Positions 53,722 to 63,010 of a stretch of DNA of 64,000 nt are shown here, in pieces; position 1 is the first letter of the stretch; every line of letters starts with the position of its first letter. The notes below the pieces were generated by a model. That model had not been told where the DNA came from. It searched no databases and saw only the letters and a list, made by a program, of their open reading frames with translations. The position numbers were made by a program, and so were the translations under genes. The stretch lies in NCBI GenBank assembly GCA_030789695.1, contig CM061134.1, positions 58,535,334-58,599,333 of the forward strand. Reading direction: 5' to 3'. The DNA comes from Scilla litardierei (lineage: Eukaryota; Streptophyta; Magnoliopsida; Asparagales; Asparagaceae).

Positions 53722-53892
53722 TGTTGGAATTTGTAGAGAAAAGTGTAACCATGGCAAAGTGCCATGGTGCTACATTTATAATCTCATATGGTATATCAAG
53801 AGTAATGGAAGCCAAAGGTCCTCATTACTCCAATAAGTGGGGAGTAATGGAGGGATAAAGTAGTGGGGAGGCCAAAGGCCTCACTCACAACA
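53722..53892 (-). repeat. Co1 5' LTR, 171 bp
   Basis: Plus-strand ends TGTTGG...CACAACA are inverted. U3 has two hairpins (GAGGCC/GGCCTC 53868-53882; ATTACTCC/GGAGTAAT 53824-53848), a TATA (minus ATTATAAATG, 53773-53782) and a 9-bp hairpin ACCATGGCA/TGCCATGGT (53748-53768) just downstream. Next to it (minus) CGTTATCAACACC is close to the CGTTATCAGCACG priming sequence of many plant copia elements. Confidence 0.78.
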
Positions 53893-54729
53893 TATTTGAA
53901 TTATTTACTAAAATAAACATTTTGTGCCCGTCATACGTTGAGCTTGTGACCTATGCACCCGAGGCATCAATTTGGAGCACATGCTACTTTTTATGATTTT
54001 AGTTTTTTATTTTGTTAATATAACCAAAATACTTGAGTATTTATCAACTTCTCTTTCCGAATAATTGTCGAATAGTGTCAATTTTTTCTAGATCTTTTCT
54101 GAATTTCGAGCTTTTAAACCTTGTCAAATTATTTTCGAGCGTCAAACTTGTAACTGTGCTAGAAATGACATTAAGGAGGTGACATTATATGTTTACGTGG
54201 GGGGGGGGGTGTGTGTGTGTGGGGTCTTGAAATTTAACAATGTGGTAAATGTAATTTGAAGGGGTCCATTCCCCCAAATGCCCTTTTGGCTCCATCCACA
54301 CTCTTAGACCTTGGTTGGCAATACAGTTTAATTTTTGAAACTGAATTTTGTTAGAGTTTACAACCTTGACTAGAATCTTATAGAAACACAGTTGTTGTCT
54401 GTAATGATAGTTTGGATAATTAACAAACAGATTTCTTGACGGAAAAGGTCTAGCAATCTATTATACATTTGACAAACATTTTTGAATCCTAGGGCAGACT
54501 AGGCCAAGATAAAGAGTGGCTGAGATTTAATCTTGGTAAATCAATGGTTGAGATTGGATTTTGTGAAAGTTTTAGTGATAAAACTTAAATGGGGGGGAGT
54601 GTCTTGGAACCAAAATTTTGAAATCAAAAGTGTATTGAGAAAGATTGTGGAGATTAAATTTTGGTGGAAAAGTGTATTGGGAACAAAAACTTTGAAATTA
54701 AAAGTATCTTAGGAAAGATTGTCGAAAAA
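53893..54729. other. Unassigned sequence right of Co1
   Basis: No gene. G-run then GT microsatellite at 54199-54224. 54470-54560 is a diverged third copy of the ~190-bp repeat at 55438-55815. Confidence 0.5.
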
Positions 54730-54837
54730 CATGATCCATTAAATTAAACAAAGTAAAAAAATTAGCGTAAAAAATTCAGCGGAACAACAAAGTAGCGTAA
54801 AAAATTTTAAGTTAATACCGTCAAAGAAAAATACCCT

Positions 54838-55320
54838 AAGGTTTGTTGTTCCGCACCGAATGCGTCCGATAAATTTTTTTACACTAATTTGTTGTTCCGC
54901 GACACAGGCGCCCGTGCCGAATTTTTTTCGCATCGAATGCGCTCGCGCGTTGTTCCGCGCCAACAAACGACACCCGCACATTTTTTACGCTAATTTGTTG
55001 TTCCACGCCATAGGCGTCCGTGCCGAATTTGTTGTTCCGCACTGAATGCGCCCGTGTGTTGTTCCATGCCAAATTTGTTGTTCCACTAAATTTTTTTCAC
55101 TAAATTGTTCTGCACCGAATTTGTTGTTCCACGTCGAAGATGCTCGCGTCGAATTTGTTGTTCTGCACCGAAAGCGCTCACGCGTTGTTTCGCACAGAAG
55201 ACACCCGCGCCGAATTTGTTGTTTCGCATCGAAGGCACCCGCGCCGAATTTGTTGTTTCACACCGAAGGCACCGACGCTGAAAGTGCTCATGCCGCTAAA
55301 TATTTTTACGCTAATATGTT
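54838..55320. repeat. Minisatellite with TTTGTTGTTCCGC units, first block
   Basis: Degenerate 30-36 bp units reading roughly AATTTGTTGTTCCGC-GCCGAAGGC-GCCCGCG, about 13 copies, with TTTTTTACGCTAA in some. Frames through it give Cys/Arg-rich low-complexity peptides, not genes. Confidence 0.8.
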
Positions 55321-55363
55321 GTTCTTTTAAATTTTTGCTGTTGAAATAATTTTTTGGGGAACA

Positions 55364-55433
55364 AAGATTTCGCGGGGGAAAATCCCCGCGAAATCTTAAA
55401 CGAACCGTGCCCGTGGGCACGTGTTATGACTAG
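55364..55433 (+). mobile_element. Helitron-like 3' end, first copy
   Basis: Ends CTAG (55430-55433) followed by T, with hairpin GTGCCC-GT-GGGCAC (55407-55420) nine bases upstream. A second, perfect 14-bp stem (AAGATTTCGCGGGG / CCCCGCGAAATCTT, 55364-55397) lies before it. CTRR end plus hairpin is the Helitron hallmark. No 5' TC end or Rep/helicase gene was found, so it would be non-autonomous or truncated. Confidence 0.65.
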
Positions 55434-55437
55434 TCTA

Positions 55438-55815
55438 TATTACATTTGACAACTATTTTGAATTCTAGTGCTGACTAAGACAAGATAAAAAGTGGCTGGG
55501 AGTTGATCTTGGAAAATGGAAGGTTGAGATGAGTTTTAAGAAAGTTTTGAGGAGGAATCCATTTGTTGAAATTTGGTCCAGCTTTAAAAGTTGGTCCAAC
55601 TATTAAATGAAGGGAGCTTTGAAACCATATTACATATGACAACTGTTTTTGAATTCTAGGCTTCACTAGGAAAAGATAAAGAGCTGCTGGGATTTGATCT
55701 TGGGGAATGGAAGGATGAGATGAGTTTTAAGAAAGTTTTGAGGGAGAATCCATTTGTTGAAATTTGGTCCAGCATTGACAGTTGGTCCAACTTTAAAATG
55801 AAAGGAGCTTTGAAA
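55438..55815. repeat. Tandem duplication of a ~190-bp unit
   Basis: Unit 1 about 55438-55627, unit 2 about 55628-55815; both contain TTGACAACT or ATGACAACTGTTTTTGAATTCTAG, GGGATTTGATCTTGG-like text and TTGAAATTTGGTCCAGC. No ORF kept. Confidence 0.75.
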
Positions 55816-55879
55816 CCATGAATGTGAGCTTTGAAATTTGGTCCAGCTTTGAAATTTGGTCAACATTTGAAAGTTCGGC

Positions 55880-56290
55880 GTCCACTAATTTTTTACGCTG
55901 ATTTGTTGTTCCGCGCCGAAGGTGCCTGCATCGAATTTGTTGTTCTACACGAATTTGTTGTTCTACACCGAATTTGTTGTTTCGTGTCGAATGCACATGC
56001 GTCGAATTTGTTGTTCCTCACCGAAGGCGTCCGTGTCACTAAATATTTTTACGCTAATCCGTTGTTCTTTTAAATTTTAATAATTTTTTGGGAACAAAGA
56101 TTTTTTACGGGAGAAAATCTTAAATAAACCTAGCCCACTACAAGAGTTTTTTACGCTAATTTGATGTTCCGCGCCGAAGGCGTCCGCGTCGAATTTGTTG
56201 TTCCGTGCCGAAGGCGCGACGCGTCGAATTTGTTGCTACTTGTCGAAGGCGCCTGCGCCGAATTTGTTATTCCGCGCCGCTAAATATTTT
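55880..56290. repeat. Minisatellite with TTTGTTGTTCCGC units, second block
   Basis: Same units as 54838-55320, about nine copies, again followed by an AACAAAGATTTCGCG segment and a Helitron-like end. It reads like a second copy of the same element structure. Confidence 0.78.
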
Positions 56291-56370
56291 TACACTAATT
56301 CGTTGTTCTTTTAAATTTTAATAATTTTTAGGTGAACAAAGATTTCGCGAAGGAAAATCCTAAATGAACT

Positions 56371-56397
56371 GTGCCCGCGGGCACGTGTTATGACTAG
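56371..56397 (+). mobile_element. Helitron-like 3' end, second copy
   Basis: GTGCCCGCGGGCAC palindrome (56371-56384), GTGTTATGA, CTAG (56394-56397), then T. Same end as 55407-55433, so two related elements lie side by side. Confidence 0.65.
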
Positions 56398-57164
56398 TTA
56401 GTAGATAAATAAAAATGATGGGGACATCCATTTAAATGATTGATTCCTTCAATCAATTGCAGTAGATCACCCGAAATGGCCCAGACAGTTGAAATAATGT
56501 AAAGCGGAAGCATTTGTATATGATAATAAAGGTACAAGATGTGCTCAGTCTCCTGCAAATTCTCCCATTAAGATCGTGCATGCGAACAAGAGGAGTTTAC
56601 ACATCAATTAAATTAATTAGATAAGATAAGGTGCGAAGTATTTGGTGAAATACATGGTATATGGTATGTATGGAGTATTAATAAGTGTATTCATGTTTTC
56701 TAAAAATTAAAATTTCAAATTTTCCTAAAGGTGACACCTAGCCCTATTTATGTGTCACATGCTTAACTCTCACATACCCACCCAATTGGCATGCTACTAA
56801 CTAATGAGACGATGATGAGGATGATGGGGATTTTAAAAAGGAGAATAGAAAAAAGAAAAACAAAAGAGAAATAAGAAAACAAAGGAGAAGAAAAAAAAAC
56901 CAATGATTTCATCGTCTCCCTCTCCCCCTTAGCTCGGCCGAACCCACCATCTAAGCCCCCTCCTTTTGCTCCTCCTTCCCCACCACTCTCATAACCACCC
57001 CTGTGTCCTCCTTGACCAAATACAATTCCCCAATTTGACCACCATCCTTGGAGCTTGAAGTTTGGAGAGGAGAAAGATCTTGGAGAAGAAGAACTTGGAG
57101 GGAAAAGCTTGTAGCTTGGAGAAGGAAGGATATGGCTAGAACAAATAAGGATTTTTGAGGTCGG
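56398..57164. other. Unassigned stretch left of At4
   Basis: No gene. CCTATTTATGTGTCACATGC near 56744 and the purine-rich GAGAAG/CTTGGAG text (57040-57130) resemble the transcribed part of a Tekay-type LTR, so this may be an LTR remnant into which At4 inserted. 57160-57164 (GTCGG) would be the At4 target duplication; the other copy is outside the window. Confidence 0.4.
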
Positions 57165-57470
57165 TGATTGCTCCGTATTTTACACCCTTTTTCTACATGT
57201 TTGCATGCTACTTTGATCGCTCATATCGCGTTTTTCACGATTATTCGGCAATATTGCGATGTTTTTCACGATTTCTTATTTTTGTCGTATTTCAGGAGAT
57301 ATGGAGCGATTCGGAGTGATTTTGAGATCTAGAGGATTTGCACCCACTTCGGAGTGTCACCCGAGACTCTTTTGAGGGCTATTCGGCGATGGAAGACAAG
57401 TGGGAGAAGAAGGAACGTCGTAGGAGCGATGAGGAAGCGAAAAGATGAAGATTGAGCATTTGCAGCATCT

Positions 57471-57840
57471 CACTCGGCCGAGTGAACCACCCACTCGGCC
57501 GAGCAAGAAGACCACTCGGCCGACCAGACCGGACATTCACCAACAGAAGGAAATAGGCGTGCACTCAGCCGAGTAACGATAGTCCACTCGGCCGAGCATG
57601 GAAATCCCCATCGCCCGAGTGGCATGGGAAAATCCACTTCAAAAGAGGCCGACTTACTATAAATGTACAGGCTCTTGGCGGTTCCGACTCGGCTCGAGCA
57701 AGAGATGCCCCTCGGCCGAGTGAGTAAAGCCACTAGGGCCGAGTCACTTCCGAAGACAGACCCCCGAAAAGTCCCGACTTACTGTTATTGTACAGGGTTT
57801 GTCACTCGGCCGAGTGACAATTGTCACTCGGACCGAGTGA
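57471..57840. repeat. CACTCGGCCGAGTG array in At4 U3
   Basis: About eleven sites, including full CACTCGGCCGAGTGA palindromes near 57471 and 57802. GACTTACT followed by TGTACAGG occurs twice within it (57650, 57776). Confidence 0.9.
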
Positions 57841-57923
57841 GCCGCCCCGCCTGCTGCGTAAACTGTAATTTCTGGGCTGCGCAAGGGGCGTTTTTGTCAC
57901 GATTTTTTGGGCGATTTTGAGGG

Positions 57924-57933
57924 GTATTTAAAC
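57924..57933 (+). promoter_or_regulatory. TATA box of At4 LTR
   Basis: GTATTTAAAC, 84 bp after the array. Confidence 0.68.
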
Positions 57934-58320
57934 CCAGTTTTGCCCTAGTTTAGAAGAACTTTTTTGATACTTTTGGCAGCCTTTTTAGAGAGCTTTTTAG
58001 ATCAATAGATTAAGCTTTTCTCTTGAAGATTAAAATGCTATTTTTGTTGGATGCTATTGGGTTCTCATTGGTTTGTCTCTCTTCTTATCAAAAATCCTAT
58101 TTTTGTTGATAATTTCTCTATTGCAATGAATTGTGTTGATTTTTCTATTGAATTTCTTATGGATTGCATGATGATTATTAAGTAGTTTTATTATCATAGG
58201 GCATAAGGATGAACCCTATGAACCCTATTTCTAAGTTGTGCTGAATTGGTGAAATTCTTGCTAGAATTGATTAGGGTTAGGTTGGGATTGATTTATTACG
58301 GATAGCTAGGGACTCATATT

Positions 58321-58618
58321 GATTGGGATTTGCAAGAGATTGGATCCCAATTGATAGGAAGCCCTAGAGATTCGATTTAGATTTGAGATTGGACTCCCCT
58401 AGAATTGGTTTGCAAGAGATTGGGCCAAAGCTAGGGTTTTTAATCGTGCTTCTATACCAATACCCGTTTGCAAGAGATTGGACGGGTACGAACTATCTCA
58501 ACCTAGGTCGTAGCTCGAGTTTGCACGAGAGTGGGCTCGAGATACGATTGAACGATGATGTCGATCCTAATGCTAGCGGCTTAGGTTAGGGTTTGCAAGA
58601 GATTGGGCCCTAACCTAG
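58321..58618 (+). other. Five constant-loop hairpins in the At4 LTR
   Basis: Loop core TTTGC(A)(A/C)GAGA(T/G)TGG(A/G). Stems: ATTGGGA/TCCCAAT (58322-58351), CCCTAGAATTGG/CCAAAGCTAGGG (58397-58436, 10 of 12), TACCCG/CGGGTA (58461-58488), CTCGAG/CTCGAG (58514-58541) and TTAGGTTAGGG/CCCTAACCTAG (58581-58618). The third has TATTCG/CGAATA in At3: both arms changed together. Confidence 0.87.
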
Positions 58619-58980
58619 GTTTGCTATAGACCGGCAATAGCGCGAGAGCGTGAGCTTGGTTCCACATTTAGTTGCGACTAGTTCACCTAAAATTCAAGTC
58701 TAGCAATGATGTAACCTACGAATCACAACGATGAGATACGGTCCATAGCGGGGATTCCCAATCCCTAGGCACTTTATTTCATTAATATTTCTATCGATAT
58801 ACGAACGATTGTGTCAGTTTTACCTCAAATTATTCTTGACCATTTTGATAGCTATGTGATTAGAACGAGACACCGTCATTGTTCCTCCCTGAGTTCGATA
58901 CACTCTCTCCACTACTCCGTGTGCTTGCGGTAAAGCTACAATCGTACCCCGGGTGTATATCCGGGGCCCGACCAAGTTTT

Positions 58981-58998
58981 TGGCGCCGTTGTCGGGAA
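58981..58998 (+). other. Primer binding site of At4 (tRNA-Asp type)
   Basis: TGGCGCCGTTGTCGGGAA, two mismatches to the tRNA-Asp complement. Confidence 0.85.
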
Positions 58999-59108
58999 GG
59001 GGACAGTGTTTTATTCTCTTTACTTAGTATTTTCTTTTTGTTTCATTATTCTTATATTTTTACTCCTTTTGCATGCTAACAATTCCTTTGAAACTCTGTT
59101 TCTCCTGC

Positions 59109-61877
59109 ATGAACACGAGATCGACGGCGGACCCAGACGATATTACTTTTGATCCAGAGATCGAGCGTACCGAGAGGAGGATCAGAGCCGAGAGAAGGCA
59201 CACTACGGAGGACGGTTGTATGAACCGTGTGGAGACACCGAAGGAGCTAGCCGCACGTATGGCGAGGATCATATCCATTAGAGATAGGCTTCGGCCTAAG
59301 ACTTCTTCCACCACATCATCCATCGCCACGCCGGAACTAGCGGCGGACAAGAATTTTGAACTAAAGACGGGATTGGTAGTATTGATGCAACAAGACCCAT
59401 TTCATGGGAATGCCCATAAGAATCCGCATTACCACATCCAACTTTTCTTGTCCAAGTGCGCCACCTTCCAAATGCCGGGCGTTTCCGTTGATGCAATCCG
59501 ACTGCGACTCTTCCCCTTCACACTCAAAGATAAAGCCTTATATTGGTTGAGGACGCAGGCGGAAGGGACATTCACCACTTGGGATGAGTTGGCGAGTGCC
59601 TTCATTGACAAATTTTACCCTCCTTCCAAGACAGTGAAGATACGGAGTGCTCTCATGTCCTTTAAGCAAGGACCGCAGGAGACCCTCTATGAAGCATGGG
59701 AGCGCTTCAAGGACCTACAACATCAATGCCCCCACGACAGTATAGAAGATTGGGAGCTTGTTCACAGTTTCTACAATGGACTCCAACCGGGCACGAAGCA
59801 AATTATAGACGCAACCGCCAATGGAGCCATACTATCAAAGACCCGGATGAAGCTACGGCCTTATTAGAGGAGATGGCCTCTAATAACCAACAATGGGGAG
59901 ACGAGCGAGGATATTCTTCGTCCTCTTTGAAACCCACTAGCATTTATGAGGCCAAGGCCGTGGCGGAGCTTTCAACAAAATTTGACTCTCTCCACAAGGT
60001 GGTGGAGAGATTGGAGAAATATATCACCGAGCCATATGGAGCACCCTCTACATCTACGCCGATAAACAATATGAGTGATTGGCAAGACCAATCCCAAGCC
60101 ATGTATGTAGGAGGGGACAATGGAGAGGGAGCCTTGGAGCAAGTACAATATGTCGCAGGGAACTCCGGATATTGGGCCAACCCTGCAGCTAGAAACCATC
60201 CGGGCTTTTCATATGCAAATAATGATGGTGCTTTGAACCCCCTGCCACAACAACTTCCTCAAGCTCGGCCTCCACCACCACAACCTCAATATCAACCGAG
60301 GGGGCCACCGCAACAAAACTACCCGCCGAGGCAACAAGCGGGACCATATAGACCCCCAGGGTACAACCAAGGTTGGAGAGCTCCCAACCCACCTCAAGCT
60401 CAACCACAATAGGACCATGAAGCTAGGGTGGAGGAATTTATGATAGAGCAAAGAAAGATCAACGCTAGATTGACGGCAGGACAAGAGTCACTAAATACCG
60501 TCGTCGCTCAACTTGCAGAGCAACTTACGTTGCTCACCAAGAACACCCAACAATTGCCGGCTCAACCCGAGCCCAATCCACAGAGCAACACCGGACACAT
60601 CAATACGGTGGTTGTGGTTACAACAAGGGGTGGGAAGGATACCACTCCCGCTATGACCCAAAGCGAGCAACCCGTGGTGGAAATTTTGGAAGAAAAAGAG
60701 ACGATGATTGAGGAGGAGAGCTAAAAGGAGCCAATTGGAGGAGGAAATTCTAAAGCGGTGGAGCCACTTGATGAGCGCCGCTACATGCCATCGGTGCCGT
60801 TTCCACAACGACTAGCTAGAGCCAAGATGGAGAAAAGGCTCGCCAAGTTCCTAGAATACTTGAGGGGAGTAAGCCTCAATATTCCTTTCTTAGACGCAAT
60901 TGTTGAGATCCCGTCTTACATGAAGTTCTTGAAGGACTTGATTTCGGAAAAGGAAGGAAAAAATCATGCTTGTGGAGCAAGCAACTTGGTTTACCCGGAA
61001 GGATAAGGAGTCGGTGAAATTGAAGGATCCCGGGAGTTTCTGCATCCCTTGCACACTAGGAGGCATCCCTTTGTAAAAAGCTCTAGTTGACTTGGGTGCT
61101 AGTGTGAGCCTTATGCCCCTTAGCATGTTCCGAAAATTGAACACGGGCATCGACTTGAAGCCGACCGATATGAGAATTCAACTTGGGGACTGTCGGATTA
61201 CTAGGCCGGTAGGGATCGCAGAGAATATTCCACTCCAAGTACCGGGAGGTATATGCTTGCCTTGTGATTTTGTCATAATGGACATCAAGGAAGAGGGCGA
61301 CACTTCGCTCATACTTGGACACCCGTTCCTAGCAACCGCCGGTGTTATCGTCGATGTGCGTGAAGGAACTCTATCCTTGAATGTTGGGAACATAGAAGTC
61401 GAGCTTCACATACCCAAGGCCATGAAACACATGCCCTATCATGAAGAGTTAGACTATGTGGATCTTCTCGATGAAGTGATTGAAGAAGAAATCCCCCACT
61501 CTATTGGTGCTCTCCATGACGATGGCTTCGAAGAAGGCCAAGTTTTGGGTGAAGAAGAGAAGTTGGAGGACCCTCCAGATAGCTCCATGGATGATGATGA
61601 AGGCGACACTGATGTCACAAGAATACGAGAGCTTTGTAAGCTCTCAAAGGCTAAGAATCCAAAGAAAGCTCCACCGAATGGAAGATCGGTGTCACCGGCC
61701 AAGAAGAAGATAGGAACAAGCTCTTGCTTGGGGGACTTTCCCCCAACAATACCCATTACGAGGGGGCGTCGAGGAAGACCGATGATCATCAAGACCCAAC
61801 TCCAAGCGGCCTTCCCAGCAAATTTGACGGGTGCATCTCGTTTGCGCCCAATATCGCGAGCTAAACGAATATTTTAA
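59109..61877 (+). pseudogene. At4 gag-protease, broken
   Basis: Starts MNTRSTADPDD at 59109. The gag core has KNPHYHIQLFLSKCATFQMPGVS, LRLFPFTLKDKALYWL, TWDELASAFIDKFYPPSKT, ETLYEAWERFKDLQHQCPHD and FYNGLQPGTK. A Pro/Gln-rich middle (60220-60400) and YMPSVPFPQRLARAKMEKRLAKFLEYLRGVSLNIPFLDAI...MKFLKDL follow, then the protease VDLGASVSLMPLSMFRKL (near 61090) with LILGHPFLATAG. Breaks: frameshift near 59845, TAG 60410-60412, TAA 60722-60724, frameshift between 60940 and 61010 and TAA 61074-61076. The C-terminal end is acidic and then basic, and stops at 61877. Closest in this window to the At1 gag-protease. Confidence 0.9.
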
Positions 61878-61910
61878 GGGGTCGAGCTCATGACCTTAAA
61901 CAAGCGCTTG

Positions 61911-61926
61911 TCGGGAGGCAACCCGA
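61911..61926 (+). other. Conserved AGGCAA-loop hairpin after At4 gag-protease
   Basis: TCGGG / CCCGA stem, loop AGGCAA, preceded by CTTAAACAAGCGCTTG (itself containing the palindrome CAAGCGCTTG). 34 bp after the protease stop. Compare 10027-10045 in At1. Confidence 0.75.
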
Positions 61927-62107
61927 TGCCTTTTGTTAGTTTTTAGAATTTTTTGTCCATGAAAATCGTGACAACGGGTCCTATTTTTCATGACAGGAGA
62001 AGGAGAAATGGAGATCAATTTCAGGCCTTAGGAGGAGGAAGAAATAGACTGGAGGAAGAAAAACAGAGACCAGAGCAAAAACAGAGAGCTGATGCAGAAA
62101 ACAGCAC

Positions 62108-62445
62108 GTCACTCGGCCGAGTGCATATGCCACTCGGCCAAGCAAAGACTCCACTCGGCCGAGTGGAGCACCAAACAGGAAAGTTTCTGCAGACCAACTC
62201 TCTGTCAATTTCTGTAAGTTTTAGTTTTAATTGCCACTCGGGTGAGTGACTTGTCACTCGGCCGAGTGAAACAGATACCCTCCTAGCTTAAAAATTGCTG
62301 AGTGGCAGAGCCACTCGGCTGAGTGGAGTTTCTCCCTTCTGCCGAGTGAACCAAAGCCACTCGGCCAAGTTGTAAGTGGCAAGGTGATTTTCGAAATTTT
62401 TCCCGTTTACGCACTCGGCCGAGTGACATTGTCACTCGGCCGAGT
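62108..62445. repeat. Internal copy of the At4 palindrome array
   Basis: About nine CACTCGGCCGAGTG-type sites outside the LTR, between gag-protease and the third ORF: e.g. 62110, 62132, 62152, 62254, 62411, 62433. Same motif as the At4 LTR array. Confidence 0.9.
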
Positions 62446-62457
62446 CGTAACATTTCC

Positions 62458-62467
62458 TATATATAAG
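62458..62467 (+). promoter_or_regulatory. Internal TATA box of At4
   Basis: TATATATAAG, about 13 bp after the last palindrome of the internal array and 545 bp upstream of the third-ORF ATG. A good match to the TATA consensus. Transcription start not shown. Confidence 0.6.
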
Positions 62468-63010
62468 AGGCAGCGGCAGGCGCAGTTTTCGAAACGAAAA
62501 AAATTCCCCATTTCGCCTGAGCCCGCTGCCATTTCCTCTCCCTTGCCCGCTGCAACCCTTCTCCCTGCCTGACCCAGCCACGCCCCGGCCTAACCGACCT
62601 CCGATCACCGGCGACGACTTCCAGTCACCCCGCCGATGACCGGCGACCACTCACACTCGCCGGCGCCAGCCAACCGCCGATCATCCCCTCTTTTGCCCCA
62701 AAAGCCCCTCTTCTCCTTGTTTCTCTTAATCTGTATGCCCGTTAAGCCCCTAACCCAAATTAATTTTTATATCTATCTATTATCCCCCATCTCCCCTATA
62801 TATATTGAATATTATTTGCTGATTCGATCGTTTGATTTGCAGGCTAGCTTGGGGGAGCTTTGGGGAGCTTTTGGACGCGCATTGAGCTTTGCGACGGAGG
62901 CGTCTATTCGCACGCACTACTCATTGCTCTCGCGGCGTGTTCAGGTACACTCATTCCATCATATAGCACACCGCATTATTTATTTTGTTGGGACACGTCT
63001 CACGGCACAC
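62468..63010 (+). other. Putative leader of At4 third ORF
   Basis: GC-rich at first, then AT-rich with TTTGATTTGCAG at 62832-62843, a good 3' splice site, and TTCAGGTACAC near 62944, a possible 5' splice site. The in-frame open stretch from 62636 probably is not translated. Possible leader introns. Confidence 0.45.

Larger units (their letters stand above)
47676..53892 (-). mobile_element. Co1: short-LTR copia element, truncated by At2 and At0
   Basis: Minus strand: 5' LTR (53722-53892, 171 bp), primer site-like sequence, long leader, gag (50759-51780), protease-integrase (49393-50634), RT and the start of RNase H (47676-49392). The RNase H end is at 22362-22398 and then lost to At0. It has many stops, making it the most decayed element in the window and the target of the others. 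Exact clade not assigned. Confidence 0.88.
57165..58974 (+). repeat. At4 5' LTR
   Basis: 1810 bp, TGATTGCTCC...GGCCCGACCA. Array 57471-57840, TATA GTATTTAAAC 57924-57933, hairpin set 58321-58618. Same family as the At3 LTR. Confidence 0.92.

Noticed and set aside
54199..54224. G-run and GT microsatellite as a structural signal
   Set aside because: Simple repeat without context.
54838..55330. Open frames rich in Cys and Arg in the minisatellite
   Set aside because: Low-complexity translation of 30-36 bp repeats; no start context or domain.
57471..57840. Regularly spaced short palindromic repeats resembling a CRISPR array
   Set aside because: Spacing and repeat sequence vary, there are no cas genes and the context is plant LTR retrotransposons; the sites are U3 arrays.
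62636..63010. N-terminal extension of the At4 third ORF
   Set aside because: Composition is unlike the ORF family, contains likely splice sites and the MPP start at 63011 agrees with At1.
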